From the NCBI GenBank assembly GCA_029962745.1, contig CM057158.1, positions 6,497,869-6,561,868 on the forward strand: a stretch of 64,000 nucleotides of DNA. The letters run 5' to 3'. Origin of the DNA: Echinometra lucunter. Lineage: Eukaryota; Echinodermata; Echinoidea; Camarodonta; Echinometridae. Shown here in pieces: positions 1-12,580 of the stretch. Under the pieces are notes generated by a model that saw only the letters and a program-made list of their open reading frames with translations, was not told the origin of the DNA and made no database searches. Every line of letters begins with the position of its first letter. The stretch's first letter is position 1. The position numbers and the translations under genes were made by a program.

Positions 1-1845
1 GAGACATTTCTCTTTATATTTGATATACCCTTTTAAGATTTTTTCCCTATGAATTCTTTGGAGTTTTGTTTCCAAAATGTCAAAGCCGACATAAGGATGA
101 AGAGGTTTGAATAAATACTGTTTCTCACCGACTCTGAGAGAGTTTCGATCCTCACGGCATGGCGAAAAGTAAAACTTATCATCAAGTCCCCGTTTCAATC
201 TCTCGGAGCAAAAGTGCGACAAGCAACGCTCAAAGCTCAGAGATTGAATTAGCGTGAATTAGAGATTTTCTGCCCTCTATTACCAAAATACCGATTATGA
301 CTTCCCGATTGGAATTTTCATCGATGAAAGCTGTCGGTGCCGAAAGACGGGGACCCGCAAGTGAGCCACGCAGAACGACAGAGAGTGTTTCAGCTTTGAT
401 TGGATGATAGAATTCAGACTGTGTGGTGTGCAGATATAGATCACCTATTTAAACAGTTGACTCACAAGTCCACAGTATGATTTTTTATGGTTGCTTGTAA
501 ACAATTATTAAAATAAGACACTCGTATCCGAATAAGCCTTTTAATTTTGCCGGGAAAAATGCCGAAAATTTTTCAACCACGTCAAAGAAAAAAGACTATT
601 CAATTTGTTTAATGGGAAATAGGGCTATGAAACTTAATAAATTACAAATTTACAAACAGAACTTCCATGTTTAGGGCGCCAAATGAACACTCTTTCCTCT
701 TTCGATTCCTCTGTGAGCTAATCAACACACATGACCTACTCTATTTTGTATACGTGACTTGTCTGTTCTCAAACAGAGACTATTTTCGAGAACGTAATGA
801 AAATGTATTACTACTTTTTGTGAAATACCATCTCAGAATACTAAATAAGAATTGTGAATAAGAGCTAGGCAATGGCGGATTAGGGGGCATAGGCTGTCTG
901 GCATAAATGTGTTCCCGCTGAATGTGTTATTGTGCCCTTTCAAAGTTTTGACCAAAAGACACCAGAAAATCACACAAGGGAATGTGGCAAAAAAATCGCA
1001 GCGCTGGTCCACCTGCATTAATACTTCCATAAGTGTGTGTGGGGGGGGGGGGGGTGAGGGGCTCTCCGCTCCTTTCCCCACCCTGCTTCTATCCATGAAC
1101 ATGGTAATAAGTCGACATTTCAACACCGTCCTAAGCCCAAGTAAAACCGCGGTGATCAGGTAACATAATGTATTGGGGCAACAATAGCTTTGGGCACCGA
1201 TGCCTGAAGACAACAGTGGAAATCACTATAATTTGCCTGGTCGCCTTGATAATGACTTAGTGACATCTATCTTTAAAAGACAGACTCCATCGAAGAGACA
1301 ATGCAATGTGCATAATTATTGTAGTTATAAGCTTATAGCTTAAAGATATTATGTTGATGACTGGGTGCCAGTTCAAATTTAGGTTCAGCGCTTATGTCAA
1401 ACTAGGCATTTTATATGCTGTTGTCTCTCTTTCGACTAAGATGACCATGAGATGACTAAGGTGTAACTGAAGGAGATTTTGTTTTGTTTTGTTTTGTTTT
1501 GTTGTTGTTGTTGTTTTTCTTGTTTTCTTTGCATAAAAATGGCTTTCTCGGATAAAGTGGTAAAAGTATTTGAAAGTAGTTATGAAATACACCTTGGACT
1601 TGTAAAGATTTGGTTTATCATTTACTCCTTCAGAAAATACATTGAGTATATGACTGCAAAAGGAGCAGTTAATACTGTATAGCAAACGAAAACAGACACA
1701 GAGAAACTACTGTTGAAATATTAAACCACCTCAAACAGAAGAAATGGCAAAATGATTGAACAGGAGGTAAAATCTAAATTGCTTGTTACTATGATGACAA
1801 TAATTGAGATAATTATGTTGATGGTAAGTGCTAATTTAAGGGTAC
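1..1845. other. AT-rich non-coding stretch, no gene recognised
   Basis: I see no exon, RNA gene or transposon ends here. It contains a run of 14 G (1041-1054) after a short GT repeat and a TTTTG/TTG-rich patch near 1480-1520. Open frames are short and overlap on both strands without protein-like composition. The nearest thing to a coding start is an ATG at 162 opening only 32 codons, which I do not call. Confidence 0.6.
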
Positions 1846-1854
1846 TTCCGGGCC

Positions 1855-2259
1855 GCGAATTTTTTTCCTGAACCTTTGGGGCTACATAATATGAATATTC
1901 ATGAGTTGCGGCTTGGGAATAAGACTGCGCATGCGCGTGGACTTGGCCACAGCTCCTTCTCTAAATGTAAATGTGTACATGATTGAGGCTTGAGGAACTT
2001 TGGGTTTTGTTTGTTTTTTCTTTTTCGTTTGTTTGTTTTACTTGTATAGCTTTTCATGGGTCCAACAATAAAACCTAATTAACTTTACTGTACCTTGGCC
2101 ATAGCACAGGCTGAGCTCCGTCTCGGAGAGCTATATACCTAGTCCCATGAAAGACAGTATACGTGGCCATGCCACAAGCGCATGCGTACTCTTATTCCGA
2201 AGATGCAAGTCATGAATGTTCATGTATGAAGCCCCAAAGGTTCAGGAAAAAAAATTCGC
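1855..2259. mobile_element. MULE-like non-autonomous foldback transposon with 9-bp TSD
   Basis: The two ends form terminal inverted repeats of about 105 bp, starting GCGAATTTTTTTCCTGAACC on the left and reading almost the same on the reverse complement of the right end. The 9 bases TTCCGGGCC lie directly before the left end (1846-1854) and directly after the right end (2260-2268), a clean target-site duplication. Long inverted repeats with a 9-bp duplication are the known signature of Mutator-like elements. The 190-bp centre is T-rich and has no coding capacity, so the element is non-autonomous. Family assignment is inference from TSD length and TIR length; no transposase is present. Confidence 0.82.
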
Positions 2260-2639
2260 TTCCGGGCCGTGCCCCTCGCCCTTTTGAAACCATGTCTTTG
2301 TGCCCCTGATATATTTTGTGCCTTGTGAGCTTCCTTTTCTTCCGTTCTTTTTTTTTTTTTTTTTTTTTTTGCTTATCAGAGGAAAGAGAATTTAGAAGGA
2401 CAAGAAGTATTTGGAAAGACCCCAAAATGTGTGATGATTCCCTTCTTTTTTTTTTGCTTGTCAGAAAATTGCTGAGATTTGCTGAGATTTCTCTTTCTTT
2501 TTCTCCGCCCCTGAAGATCATGATGGGGACGACACTGATAATGTTACAGACGGTGGTGGTTAATAGAGTGATGATAAAGACGAGATATAAATCGGAATGC
2601 TCTTGTTACATCGGGTTTATTGTCTTGCATCAATACAGG

Positions 2640-2960
2640 CCCTAGTTCTTGTTTTGACACTGTTCCATCATCGTTCTGTCACCATTTTCATGGTTTAACC
2701 ATTTTCAGAAACTTCTCGTCACCCCCGTTTCGCCACTATTTTGTTATCGTTTCATCAACGTTTTGTAACCGTTTGATCACCAGGATCACTATTTCATCAC
2801 TGTTTCATCACTACTTCATCATCGTTTCTCCACCGCTTTTTCACCGTCTCTCCATCGTTTCATTACAGTACCACCATCGTTTCATCATCGTTTCACCACT
2901 GTATCATCACTGTATTTCCCCACAGTCTTGTCACCATCTTCGTCACTCCACAACGACTAT
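2640..2960 (+). repeat. Degenerate minisatellite of TTTCATCACCG-like units
   Basis: The words 'tttcatca' and 'caccgt/cactgt' recur every 10-15 bases through this block, with many substitutions. It is best read as an old, decayed short tandem repeat. The 124-codon frame across it is a by-product rich in His, Ser and Phe. Confidence 0.6.
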
Positions 2961-3198
2961 CCTTGCCCTCAACGAAAATCGTGACAATTACTGAAGTGGA
3001 ATAGACACGATAATGAAGAGGAACCCATTGATGTCTTTATACACCATCTTCATAATCTTAGATTTCAACGTTAAGGTGATACGATAATGGTAGCGTCACG
3101 TAACATTATCAACGAACAAACTGCTTTTCTAGAACTCAAGTTAGTGCTGTATTAGTTTGGAAAACTGTATTGAAAGATCTTTGAGTTGTAATGTCGAA

Positions 3199-3244
3199 AC
3201 ACACACACACACACACCCACACACACACACCCACACACACACAC
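3199..3244. repeat. (CA)n microsatellite
   Basis: Dinucleotide CA repeat interrupted twice by an extra C (CCACAC). Confidence 0.9.
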
Positions 3245-4657
3245 AAAGCATTCAAGGTATTATATGAAACGTTGGGAAACATCGCAATATCTTTTGCGCT
3301 AAAGTCACATCTCGGTCAGTGTTGAAAACAATGCCATAACACCCATTCTGTCTCTCCTCATCGCTGTCAGTGTGTCCGACACAAACGTGTGATAGTAAGT
3401 TGATGTTCATGACCTTTACTGCAAAATAACTACATAAACGTGAACAATCGACCACAGTTGCAACTTATTTGACTGATGTCTCATCGGATTTACAGCAATA
3501 CATTGATGCTTGGATCAAATTTACAAGGAAGGCCGAACTTGTCAGAAGTTAATCTGTAAATTGATATGATTAATATCTCGTGTGATTTTCAACAAGTTGG
3601 AGTACTCTCCCCACGCGTTAGCCAACTACCCTTGTGATATTTTCGACGAGATTAGATGCGATCGATTTATGATTCATGATTGGGTTTCGTTTATTTCATT
3701 GAATTGGTATCGTGGTCATGCAAGTCGACTCCAGCGACAATTTAATCAACTCACTGATTGTGGACATTAACGGAAGGACAAGACAACCTACCTCAGAAGC
3801 ATGTCATTTCATTGGAATTCGACGACTTCTTTCCAGTGGCGTATCCAGATGGGGAGGGGTACCCTTAATTTCAGGTCGACTCCCATACTGCGCGCTATCG
3901 GGTATTTAGTGCTGGCTCCTCCTTTAAGTTAATTTCATATCCACAACATGAAGGCCACAAGTCATCTGCCCTTTTTATGTGATTTTAGTTGATGAGGAAA
4001 GGCAAGCAACTCAACTCGGCAACCCTCTTTTTGTTGTTCATCCTACCCTATATGTCTTCCAACAATCTTTTCGTTCTCCCCTGTAATTTGAGTGTTCATT
4101 ACGAAATTTAACTCTATTAATGTTCCAGCGAACTCATTTGGACGCAGCCTTCTATCCTACGTCTCTTACTTTCATGTAGTCAGCGACAAAGGAAACCCTG
4201 GTCGATGACTTCAAACCTTTAAATGTAGATGTGAATGAAGTTTGATTGATTCTCATCAAACCCTTGGCACTTTCATGCAACTGACGATGAAGTGTAACCA
4301 TAGTATTGTCGAACTCGCTGACATGAATCAGTCTAACTAAAAATCGGGACAAATCTGGTATTATTTTCAGCATTTATTAAGCCGTCGGTTTGCATTATGC
4401 TTGCATGCAATAAGAAGCTAGACACCCTTGGTAATGTTTTCTCGAAACCTCAGACCTAGATCGGCCGAACTAAAATCTGGTGTAATTTCCGACAAATTAT
4501 TAGGTTCTCGAGACCTCATGATACTTGTACGAAGTGAATTAAGAAGACATCCCCTGCAATGTTCTTGATAAATTCCAGCTGAAGATCATCCTGACCGAGG
4601 CCTGACAGGGTTTCCGACAGGTTGCTGGTTCCAATATCCTGCAGCTGGCCATCTATT

Positions 4658-4915
4658 CACTATTATGGTGGCACTGAAGTACGCTCGACAACAGGTCATG
4701 TGAGACGTGAAAAATTTCGAAGCCAACTTTGCGTCCCAGTCGCGATATTCGTTACCCGTGATGCAAACTTTGCGTCCCAGTAGCGAATTTCGCATCTCGG
4801 GTCATGAATTTCGCATCCCAGGTATGAATTTCACTTCGCAGGTCATGATTTTTGCGTCACAGGTTGCGAATTTTGCCATGACCTGTTGTCGAGTACTTCA
4901 GGGCCACCATACTGT
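4658..4915. mobile_element. MITE with TIRs and internal short tandem repeats
   Basis: The left end reads TATGGTGGCACTGAAGTAC followed by CTCGACAACAGGTCATG. The right end, reverse complemented, reads TATGGTGGCCCTGAAGTAC followed by TCGACAACAGGTCATG, so the inverted repeats are about 40 bp. The interior is a degenerate tandem of units containing 'tcatgaatttcgcatccca' with a period near 25 bp. No transposase frame is present and no target-site duplication longer than TA could be made out, so the superfamily is left open. Confidence 0.7.
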
Positions 4916-5464
4916 CTTCATATACCCTAGTTTAAGTTAGCCTAATCCATGAGATATTGGATTTTTGTTCTGCTTCCTTTTAGCAATACTATAATACTTC
5001 GGTACTTTGTTTATCCGGGTGATCAAAATATGATATACCAGTACTGTAGGACCAGAGTACCTTTTTATTCAACGAAATAGCACAGCCAGTACATGTATAT
5101 ATTCTTGCATACACGGGTGACCACGGGTTTTCGAAAATCATCCTAAAAGATTTTTCCAATGGTCAAAATCGCTTTGACCTCTTTTCGAGTTTTCTTTTCG
5201 AGCCTGTTCTCGAAAACTTAGTACCCGATCGTAAACGAACACACCCTAAACAAGATTTTTTTTCTGGAGAGATTCGTGCAATGTGAGGCCACATAAAGTC
5301 AAGACTAGGGATGGAGAAAATGATACCCTTAACGGGTGTTAACAAACTCAAGAAAAAAACAATAATACAATTTTTCCTGAGATTCTTGCCTTTTCGGTGG
5401 CAAAATATACCCTTTTCACGCGTTTTTATTTTCTGGAGTGTGTACAGCAATATATTTGACTGGG

Positions 5465-5826
5465 CTCCCGGGGCCAGTGTAACAGTGCTCAGTGTCCCCC
5501 AGTGCAGCGGGTCCCCCTCCCCCCCCCCCCCTCCACGCTAGACTCGATGACGCACGCCTGTAATTAGTTACCCATGTGTTAAATGTGAAAAATCCCCAAA
5601 TCGGTGTTTCTAACGAGACCATTCATGCTTTATACTACCTCTAGATAATAGTGTTATCTTTATCTCCTGAGAGTATGAAGTCATACATTTCTGCTCATTG
5701 TTTAAATTGACCCGAAATGAGACTATCACGAATTGCCGAGGCACTCGTATCCAGCAAAATTGGCACTGTTATCTGCGCAGAGGGGACAGGCTAGGGGGAC
5801 GGCACTGAGCACTGGTACACCGGGCC
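5465..5826. mobile_element. Probable MITE with GC-rich inverted ends
   Basis: Left GGGGCCAGTGTAACAGTGCTC and the right end reverse complemented (GGCCCGGTGTACCAGTGCTC) match over about 35 bp with small gaps, continuing into a CCCCC run on both sides. The interior is ordinary AT-rich sequence with a C-rich run at 5516-5532. I could not find a convincing target-site duplication, so the outer limits are approximate. Confidence 0.5.
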
Positions 5827-6185
5827 TAAACCACTGTGCAGTCCGCAGTCAGAAAACATTAATATTGAAGAAAAATGTCAACTTTGATCAAACTTCGCGA
5901 ACCATATTTCCTCCACTGTCAAGTCTGGTTTCAAAACTTGGTATTTCACACGTGCAACATTACAAGATCCTGAGAATTATTTTGTATATTCTTCAATCAA
6001 AACCATTGACGTGAAGGCCAAATTTGCCAGGAGGGTTGTCGAGTCTTCCCCGAATATTAACCTTCCAGTTTCCATACCAAATTCCGTACTAAATTTTATG
6101 TTCAAACTGCACAGTGAGACCTGCTTGTATGTATGAGAATGAATGCTTCCTTCTTTTTGTTTTTACTGAATTAACCCTCATCATA

Positions 6186-6416
6186 CGGTATCCAACAGAG
6201 GTGAGTACACCCTTTACAAAATGTTAAAATTCAAATGTAAATTTTTACATAAACGTATTACAACTATGATAGAAAAGAACGAAATTCTGTGACTGTTGTA
6301 TTGATAGGAAATATCTCTTCCATAACAATAATGTAATAGCTGAAGGATTTGTTTAAATTTGTGGCAACAAAAGTTAAGCATACCCTCAAGGGTGTACTCA
6401 CTTTTGTTGGATACTG
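6186..6416. mobile_element. Tc1/mariner-type MITE with TA target duplication
   Basis: The left end CGGTATCCAACAGAGGTGAG continues TACACCC; the reverse complement of the right end is CAGTATCCAACAAAAGTGAG continuing TACACCC. That is about 30 bp of inverted repeat with few mismatches. Both ends are flanked by TA (6184-6185 and 6417-6418), the target used by Tc1/mariner elements. The 170-bp centre is AT-rich and non-coding. Confidence 0.8.
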
Positions 6417-6418
6417 TA

Positions 6419-7212
6419 GTTATATTAAGCAGGAATTTTCGTTGTGAATTAGAGGATCTTTCACTTTTGCTGAACAGCGACTCAATAAGGATGGTTTACA
6501 CTTTCATGGAATTAAAGTTATTGTGGGGAATAAAAACAACAACACAGAAACAACGGAAATACTTAACTTCCCTTTAATACTACACCTTTGATCCTAAGGT
6601 GGACCGTAGCCCCATCAGATACACCCCCCTCCCTAACCCACCTCTTACGCCTATGGTCGATCTTTCTTCTAGGTATTGTAATTTTCAGTTTTACAAACAA
6701 GAAAAATTAGATCATCAGAGATGTTGCTTAAGACAAAAATATTTTGTTTCGGAAGGGCAGGAGATGAGCCCGGGGATGAGTAATTTCACCCATAAACACA
6801 GACTGACCTTTGTTGTAGCATCGTGTAATGATTACTCCAATCTGAAGTGCTTCCATTAGGCATGATTTACTGCAGTAAATAATTATGAACAATGGTGTCA
6901 ATTACACACGCCATGAAGCATACGTGGGGCTTAAGAACTTCCTTTGTAGTCCCATGTAAGCTTCACGATGATGTCATGGGTCATCCAGTGTCCCGATGGA
7001 TTTTATTTTCATCCTTTTCTCAGTGATCTAGATCATCATTGAAGACATGATAGAAGACGTAATATAGTTGTCGTCAACACTAAATTCAATTTGGCGGTCA
7101 TTTCGGTGGATTTGAGAAAGGAATTTTCGGTACATATGGTACAGCCTTGGACGTGTCAAGGCCTTGGTTGTTTAAAGAATGACTTATGGCTATGCCTTCG
7201 TTTTGGATCGTT
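6419..7212. other. Non-coding stretch, nothing recognised
   Basis: No exon, repeat boundary or RNA gene could be identified. Frames at 6359-6577 and 6599-6859 lack protein-family features and begin inside or next to the mariner-type element. Confidence 0.5.
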
Positions 7213-7420
7213 TCGGAGTACTAAAGTGTAGTGATGCTTGCCTCTCATACAAGAGGTCCTAGGTTCGATCCTCATTCGGTCCTTACATCTTTGGACAAAG
7301 TGATTTGCCTGTTATGTCCCTCTCGACCCAGGTATATCATGGGTACCTGGCATTGCTGGGGTTAAAAAAAAGATTTGTAGGGCCCACAGGAAGAGCGTGG
7401 TTGTGATACTGATTGTTATT
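7213..7420 (+). mobile_element. tRNA-derived SINE
   Basis: The head has the two internal RNA polymerase III control boxes of a tRNA: a box A-like TAGTGATGCTTG (7229-7240) and a box B GGTTCGATCC (7262-7271), spaced as in tRNAs. No cloverleaf with intact acceptor stem is evident, and about 140 bp of unrelated body follows, ending near an A-rich run. That layout is a SINE rather than a tRNA gene. The 3' boundary is approximate. Confidence 0.65.
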
Positions 7421-8377
7421 AAGCTATTATCATTTGTTATCATTTGGATTTTTTTTTCCCTCTGTGCTACATTCACCCGATGTCTAGTTTCAACTCACTC
7501 CACCAATTAAATTAATGTCATTGAAAATAAAAATCATAAAACAACAAACAACAACAACAACAACAAAACAGCAGTTAGGCTATTAGTATCATTATTGTTA
7601 TTTGGATAGCGATTTTTTTTTCTCTACATCACCCCATATCTATTTTCAATTCACTCCGCCAACAAATTGATATCATCGGGGACAAAAAAAAAACAGTAGA
7701 CGTAATTTCATCATAATGCATTTTGTTTAAAGCTTTTTTTGCGTATATATGTCCATGCCCCGCAACCCCTCTCTATGTCTTTATTTATCTTTCTTATTTC
7801 AACGCAAGAAAAGGAACTTTTGAATAAGTGAAATATGCAGATTCAGAAGAAATTATCTCCTCTGGACCCTTTCCAATGTTCCTTTCAAGCAATATGTCAT
7901 ATAAATTTGGGCATTTTAATTATTCTTTGAATGAATTATACCCTATATGAGAAACCAAGAAATCGGCATGTCTTTCACGCTATCATACTGAACCACTCTC
8001 ATTATTTTGATTCTCCAAAGTTAGCTCAAAATAGTTCTCCGTTGAGACGCCAGCTCAATTAAAGGCCAACGGCTTCATTACCAGTGATTTTTGTTTTAAG
8101 TAACACTCGACCTAGAAAGCCCGAGGTCAATGACAAGCTCATCTTTTAAAAGGCTAGTTACGGCTGCAATAATCGTGGCCAAATGCAAGCTATTTTGTCC
8201 CACACGTTACCCAGCACATCTTAGACTTTGGTACAACTGTACTAGAATGACAACACCACTAAAGATTTGATAAGACATGATGTAAATGGTATACATTTAA
8301 TGTCACTCTGCGTCATATCAAATTCCTCAAAGCTTTGTGACGTATCGGACATTAAATAACGAAATATGTAAGACTTG

Positions 8378-8421
<44 letters not shown>

Positions 8422-9720
8422 TTGTTGATAATCTCGTATTGGTAAGATGATCATGATTTCCTAAAAATTCAGCGATTGGCATAATCATTATAACCTATTC
8501 CTATTCCCGAAATATCATCTTTAAAAAACAACAAATTTTAATGTTTCTATTGCACGATAAAATGCAAGGAAGATTAAGACAATATATTTTGTGTGCTTCC
8601 TGGTCGACATTTTGATTTCGGAATGGTAGTTTACAAAATAAAAGGATGTGAAGTATAACCAAATAATATAATTCTCTACAAAACTGGAAAAAAGAGTGTA
8701 ATCCTAGACATGAAGCACAAAATGATTTCAATGTGTTTGAACTTGATACGATCTACAATAGCCTTTAACAGTTTCAAATAAGCACCAAATAACCATTGCC
8801 GAAGTAAAATCTTACTATGAGCGAGTCAGCAAGATTGTATTATGTTTTGATTCCTTAACAAAATACAAATATATATATATTTTAAAAAGAACTCATATAT
8901 TTCTCGGAAAGAAATTGTAATGTAATACGTGTAACTGGAACAACATCAAACTAGGTTGCTGCTCCATTTCTTTTCAATAAGAAACTGGTACTTTATGGCT
9001 ATAAAGTGCCCGTATGTGCACCCCGATGTGCACATATACTTCTAATATATCACGAACTCCTATACATGACAAAGACTTTTTCATTTACCCGCACGTTATT
9101 TTTTCAAAAAAATTACAGTTACAAGCAAAAAGCTATGATGATGTCCCTTTCTGAATAAGCAAGACTTTATTTTGATAATCCTCTACCTGATCGATTTAAA
9201 AAATGCCCTTTATAGACAATTATTGTGAATGGTACGGTCTCATAGGATTAAGTAAGTTTGTTATAGAATTGTGGAAGAAAATATCTACTGTACAATTTGT
9301 ATTACAACTTGCGTGAACGACAAATTATTTCTTGAATTTCTCCTCAGTCAACGCACACACACACTTTTCGTTTTTCCAAATATTTTTATTAGAGATTTCA
9401 TCCAAAATAAATCGTTACATAAAATCATTGTAAATAATTCTAACATACAAATCTTCGTTCGTTTTAATAACATAATGTTGTTAACATAATGTTAAAGTAT
9501 TTACGAGACAATAAGCAAAGAAGATAATGGAATGAAATCCCCAAGAAAATAATATAAAATAACAAACCCAAACGTACGCCCCCCATGCTCCACAATTATG
9601 ATATTCAGTATGAATGATCTTTCAAAACATGGCAATGCTCCTCCCTCCCCTCCCATTCTTCCCACTTTAAACATCTTCTAAATGAAAAAAGGGGTAAAGA
9701 AAATATATAATTACAGTATA
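7421..9720. other. AT-rich non-coding stretch
   Basis: It holds a CAA-rich patch (7545-7570), a TC microsatellite (8383-8418), a short TA run near 8872 and AT-rich sequence. No exon is supported. Confidence 0.55.
8383..8418. repeat. (TC)n microsatellite
   Basis: Perfect CT dinucleotide repeat of 18 units. Confidence 0.95.
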
Positions 9721-10128
9721 ATTGATTGAAATCAAATTGGTCCTTGGAGGCGCTGAACTTTAGTGGGTTCAGTGCTTCCAGGTCTTTTTGGTTTGCACGC
9801 TGGGCGGGTTGCGATGGGGGTGCTGACTTGGTGGATCCGTGGGGCGCGGCGGGGGTTGGGTCTCTAGAAGTGGGCATGCTTGCTGGGTCGCAGCTGGAGC
9901 TTTTTTCTTTCACACTATTCTAATTGAATGTTTTTTTAATGAAGTTAGTAATTTTTAATATGTATCAATGATGCATTTTCCGTGGTTATTTTTTTTTTCT
10001 TTCCATGTACTTATATTTATATGTTTTTTATATCTTTTTAACTTTGTAAACTGTTTTAAATTTGTAAACTCACGCTTTTAGTCTTCGGACTTTTTGTTGA
10101 GTCTCAATAAAACCGAATTGAATCTTGA
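9721..10128 (+). mobile_element. Possible retroposon 3' end, plus strand
   Basis: A short GC-rich block (9740-9900), unlike its AT-rich surroundings, is followed by a T-rich stretch. It closes with AATAAAACCGAATTGAAT, a polyadenylation-like signal followed by a GAATTGAA tail typical of LINE/retroposon 3' ends. The frame in the GC-rich part shows no domain I recognise. The call rests on composition and the tail, so it is tentative. Confidence 0.35.
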
Positions 10129-10479
10129 AAATACAACTCATGTCATCAAAACTGATACGATATGCAGTTCACAATTACCAAAGAGAAAGGAAGAATTTAA
10201 AAAAAAATCAATCGTGAAAAAATAACATATCGGTAATACATATCTGTATACCCACCCTGCACCCCATCCCCCTTTTACGACCCCCCCCCCCCGCCAAGCA
10301 TTCACACAAACATATACCAAGATTTACACACGCACAACACTAGACACATCATACCTGTTCACATTCACATTCCTTATTCACTTTCAGTTCTTCTCATTTC
10401 TGTAGGTGTAAATTCAACTTGCCCGCCTTCGTTGCTAGGTTTTTTTCTTTCTCCATAAAGTCTGCTATATATTTTTGTA

Positions 10480-10870
10480 TTAATTTTTCATACATGAGGA
10501 TACATGGCCTTCAGCCCTAGAATCGAAAATTGCATATTTGATGAACAGAACCAAAGAATTCACACATTTAATTCTATTCCCATTACCGGGAAATGCCATG
10601 AATATATCCCTCCGTTTCATATTTTTTAATTCAGCCAAGCCAAAATATTCAATACAGAATTGGCATAACGGTTTCACTTTCTTGCAGTTCAAAAAGATAT
10701 GAAAGTAAGACCCAGTCTCTTTATAACACAATTGTCCCTCACAAAACCAAACCTCATCCAATGTTCTTTAGTGTATATGGCTCCATGTAAAAGCATAAAC
10801 TGAAATTCCCTTTGTTTTCTAATAAGAGTTGTGCTCCTTGGTCTCATAAATAATGTACATATTTCTTTAT
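10480..10870 (-). pseudogene. LINE reverse-transcriptase C-terminus, L1/Tx1-like, frameshifted
   Basis: Two overlapping minus-strand frames join into one recognisable stretch. The first carries TTLIRKQREFQFMLLHGAIY followed by TKEHWMRFGFV. The second carries CYKETGSYFHIFLNC, then GLAELKNMKRRDIFMAFPG and NSLVLFIKYAIFDSR. The pattern 'REFQ.KLLH...F' followed by C...E...H.F..C and a late 'N.L.L..K..I' block is the known C-terminal tail of L1/Tx1-type LINE ORF2 proteins, after the reverse transcriptase. A frameshift lies between about 10690 and 10761, where the frames change over. The upstream part is lost into a CA repeat at 10877. This is a dead 5'-truncated copy. Confidence 0.7.
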
Positions 10871-10876
10871 TTGTAA

Positions 10877-10967
10877 ACACACACCCACCCTCACACACAC
10901 ACACACCCTCACACACACACACACGCACCCACACGCGCGCGTACACACACACACACACACACACACA
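10877..10967. repeat. (CA)n microsatellite
   Basis: CA repeat with scattered CCC and CG interruptions, directly upstream of the LINE fragment on the opposite strand. The long frames here are repeat translations. Confidence 0.9.
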
Positions 10968-10980
10968 AATGCTTGTTTGG

Positions 10981-12580
10981 AATAATCGTTTCCATTAACA
11001 GAAATGTATGATACTTTTATTTCTAAATCATAGTTTACCCATTATGGACATCTTTGCCGTCCTTAACATTCTATTTCATTAACGAAAATGGATATTTCAT
11101 TCACAGACTTGATATAAATACAAATTCAATTTAACAAAGAATGTATATGAATTTGATATTTATTTAGTCTAATGAATTTCAGAAAGAAAAGTATATGGAG
11201 ATTTATGACTCGTTTATGTCGTATATAATTCAATACGAGAACCATTAATGCATTCTATGAGATGATTCAAATCTTCAGATGTTGGTTACTTCAAGTTCAG
11301 AATATCAATGTACTTTTTACAAGTGCGTGACTGACATGGACAAAACATGTGCAAATAAATACCTTCATTTCTAAGCACAAAACAGTATATCACAGCCTAA
11401 TTACGTCATCAAACAAGTCAGATGTCTCATAAAAGCCTGCAAAATGTGGCATATGAAATATCAATTTTTTTACAGAGTATATGCACAAGTGACGTCGATA
11501 ATACAGAGTTCAAAAGTGGAAGATCTCCAAGCTACATGTTTTCTGGAAGACTTCATGATATTACCAGCACTTGACTTCTCTTCCTGTCAAGTCCGGGTAA
11601 GAGCCTTCAGAGACCTTTCAAAAGTTCTTGAAAGCAAAACACAAACGTTTCGGATTGCCATCAAGTAAGTTTGAAAAGTGACCATAATCAAGAACGTACA
11701 TTCTCGCATTGATATCAATTTACACATACATTTTACACGGACCTGGAAATGGTGCCGGTGATCATAATCTACACTGCAAGCAAAGTTGAAAGTATGATTA
11801 TCAGAGATTTGCAGTCATTGCCGGATTCATCACTCTATTCATTATATAAATCAAATATATAATCTGTTTAATTGATAATCGCCACTATTCGGTGGTCACC
11901 TTTTGCTACTATGGTGTTCCGACCCATGATAGAAGAAATTGACGAGTATTATTTGGCTAAATCAAATCCTCTCTTACAAGTATGAAATTACAGACTTTGG
12001 CCTCACAATGGTTGCGGGCTTAGACAATGATTATCAAAAAGATAAACCTCATGGATTCACTAACTCGGGAACAGGCGTCTTATTAATGATCGCTTTTGGC
12101 GCCAAAAAGAATGCACTGGTGTTGACTAGCGACCGACACGTCGTATACCGACAAAACGACAACATTCTGGTTTTACTTCATCTTGGACTTCATCATGTGT
12201 CAAGGAACTTAGTGTCTTTTCACGTCATATCTAGGGCACAAAATGCACCTGGCATTTGCCATTCACACAATCTTTTTAATGTTATCATTTTACAAGCCTG
12301 GCTACCGTGATTTAGCAGATTCGATTCAGTGTATCTGGTGCTTCGTGATAATTCTGTCTTCTTCTTCTATTCGTCTTCGAGACGTTTTAATTCAACTTGC
12401 GATCCGTCATCGCGGTTATTTGAGCTAATTTGATCAAGGAACCTTCTTGCACTCGTAATTCAATGATCTCCTTGCGAAGATGCACCCCTGCTAAACCGCA
12501 GAAAAGATCCTTCATGATGTTAAGATGCAGGTAGCAAGAATTGTATCGGACCCGCCGCATCCTTTATATCATCTTCCATT
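10981..12580. other. Non-coding stretch, nothing recognised
   Basis: AT-rich sequence. The frames at 11444-11668 and 11939-12310 have no membrane, signal or domain pattern and no supporting splice context. Confidence 0.5.

Larger units (their letters stand above)
2269..4657. other. Non-coding stretch with low-complexity patches
   Basis: It contains poly-T (2348-2370), a degenerate TTTCATCACCG-type repeat (2640-2960) and a CA microsatellite (3199-3244). I see no exon with splice signals and no transposon ends. Open frames such as 2620-2994 only translate the degenerate repeat. Confidence 0.55.

Noticed and set aside
162..260. 32-codon open frame starting MAKSKTYHQVPVSISRSK
   Set aside because: Too short, with no splice donor or family resemblance.
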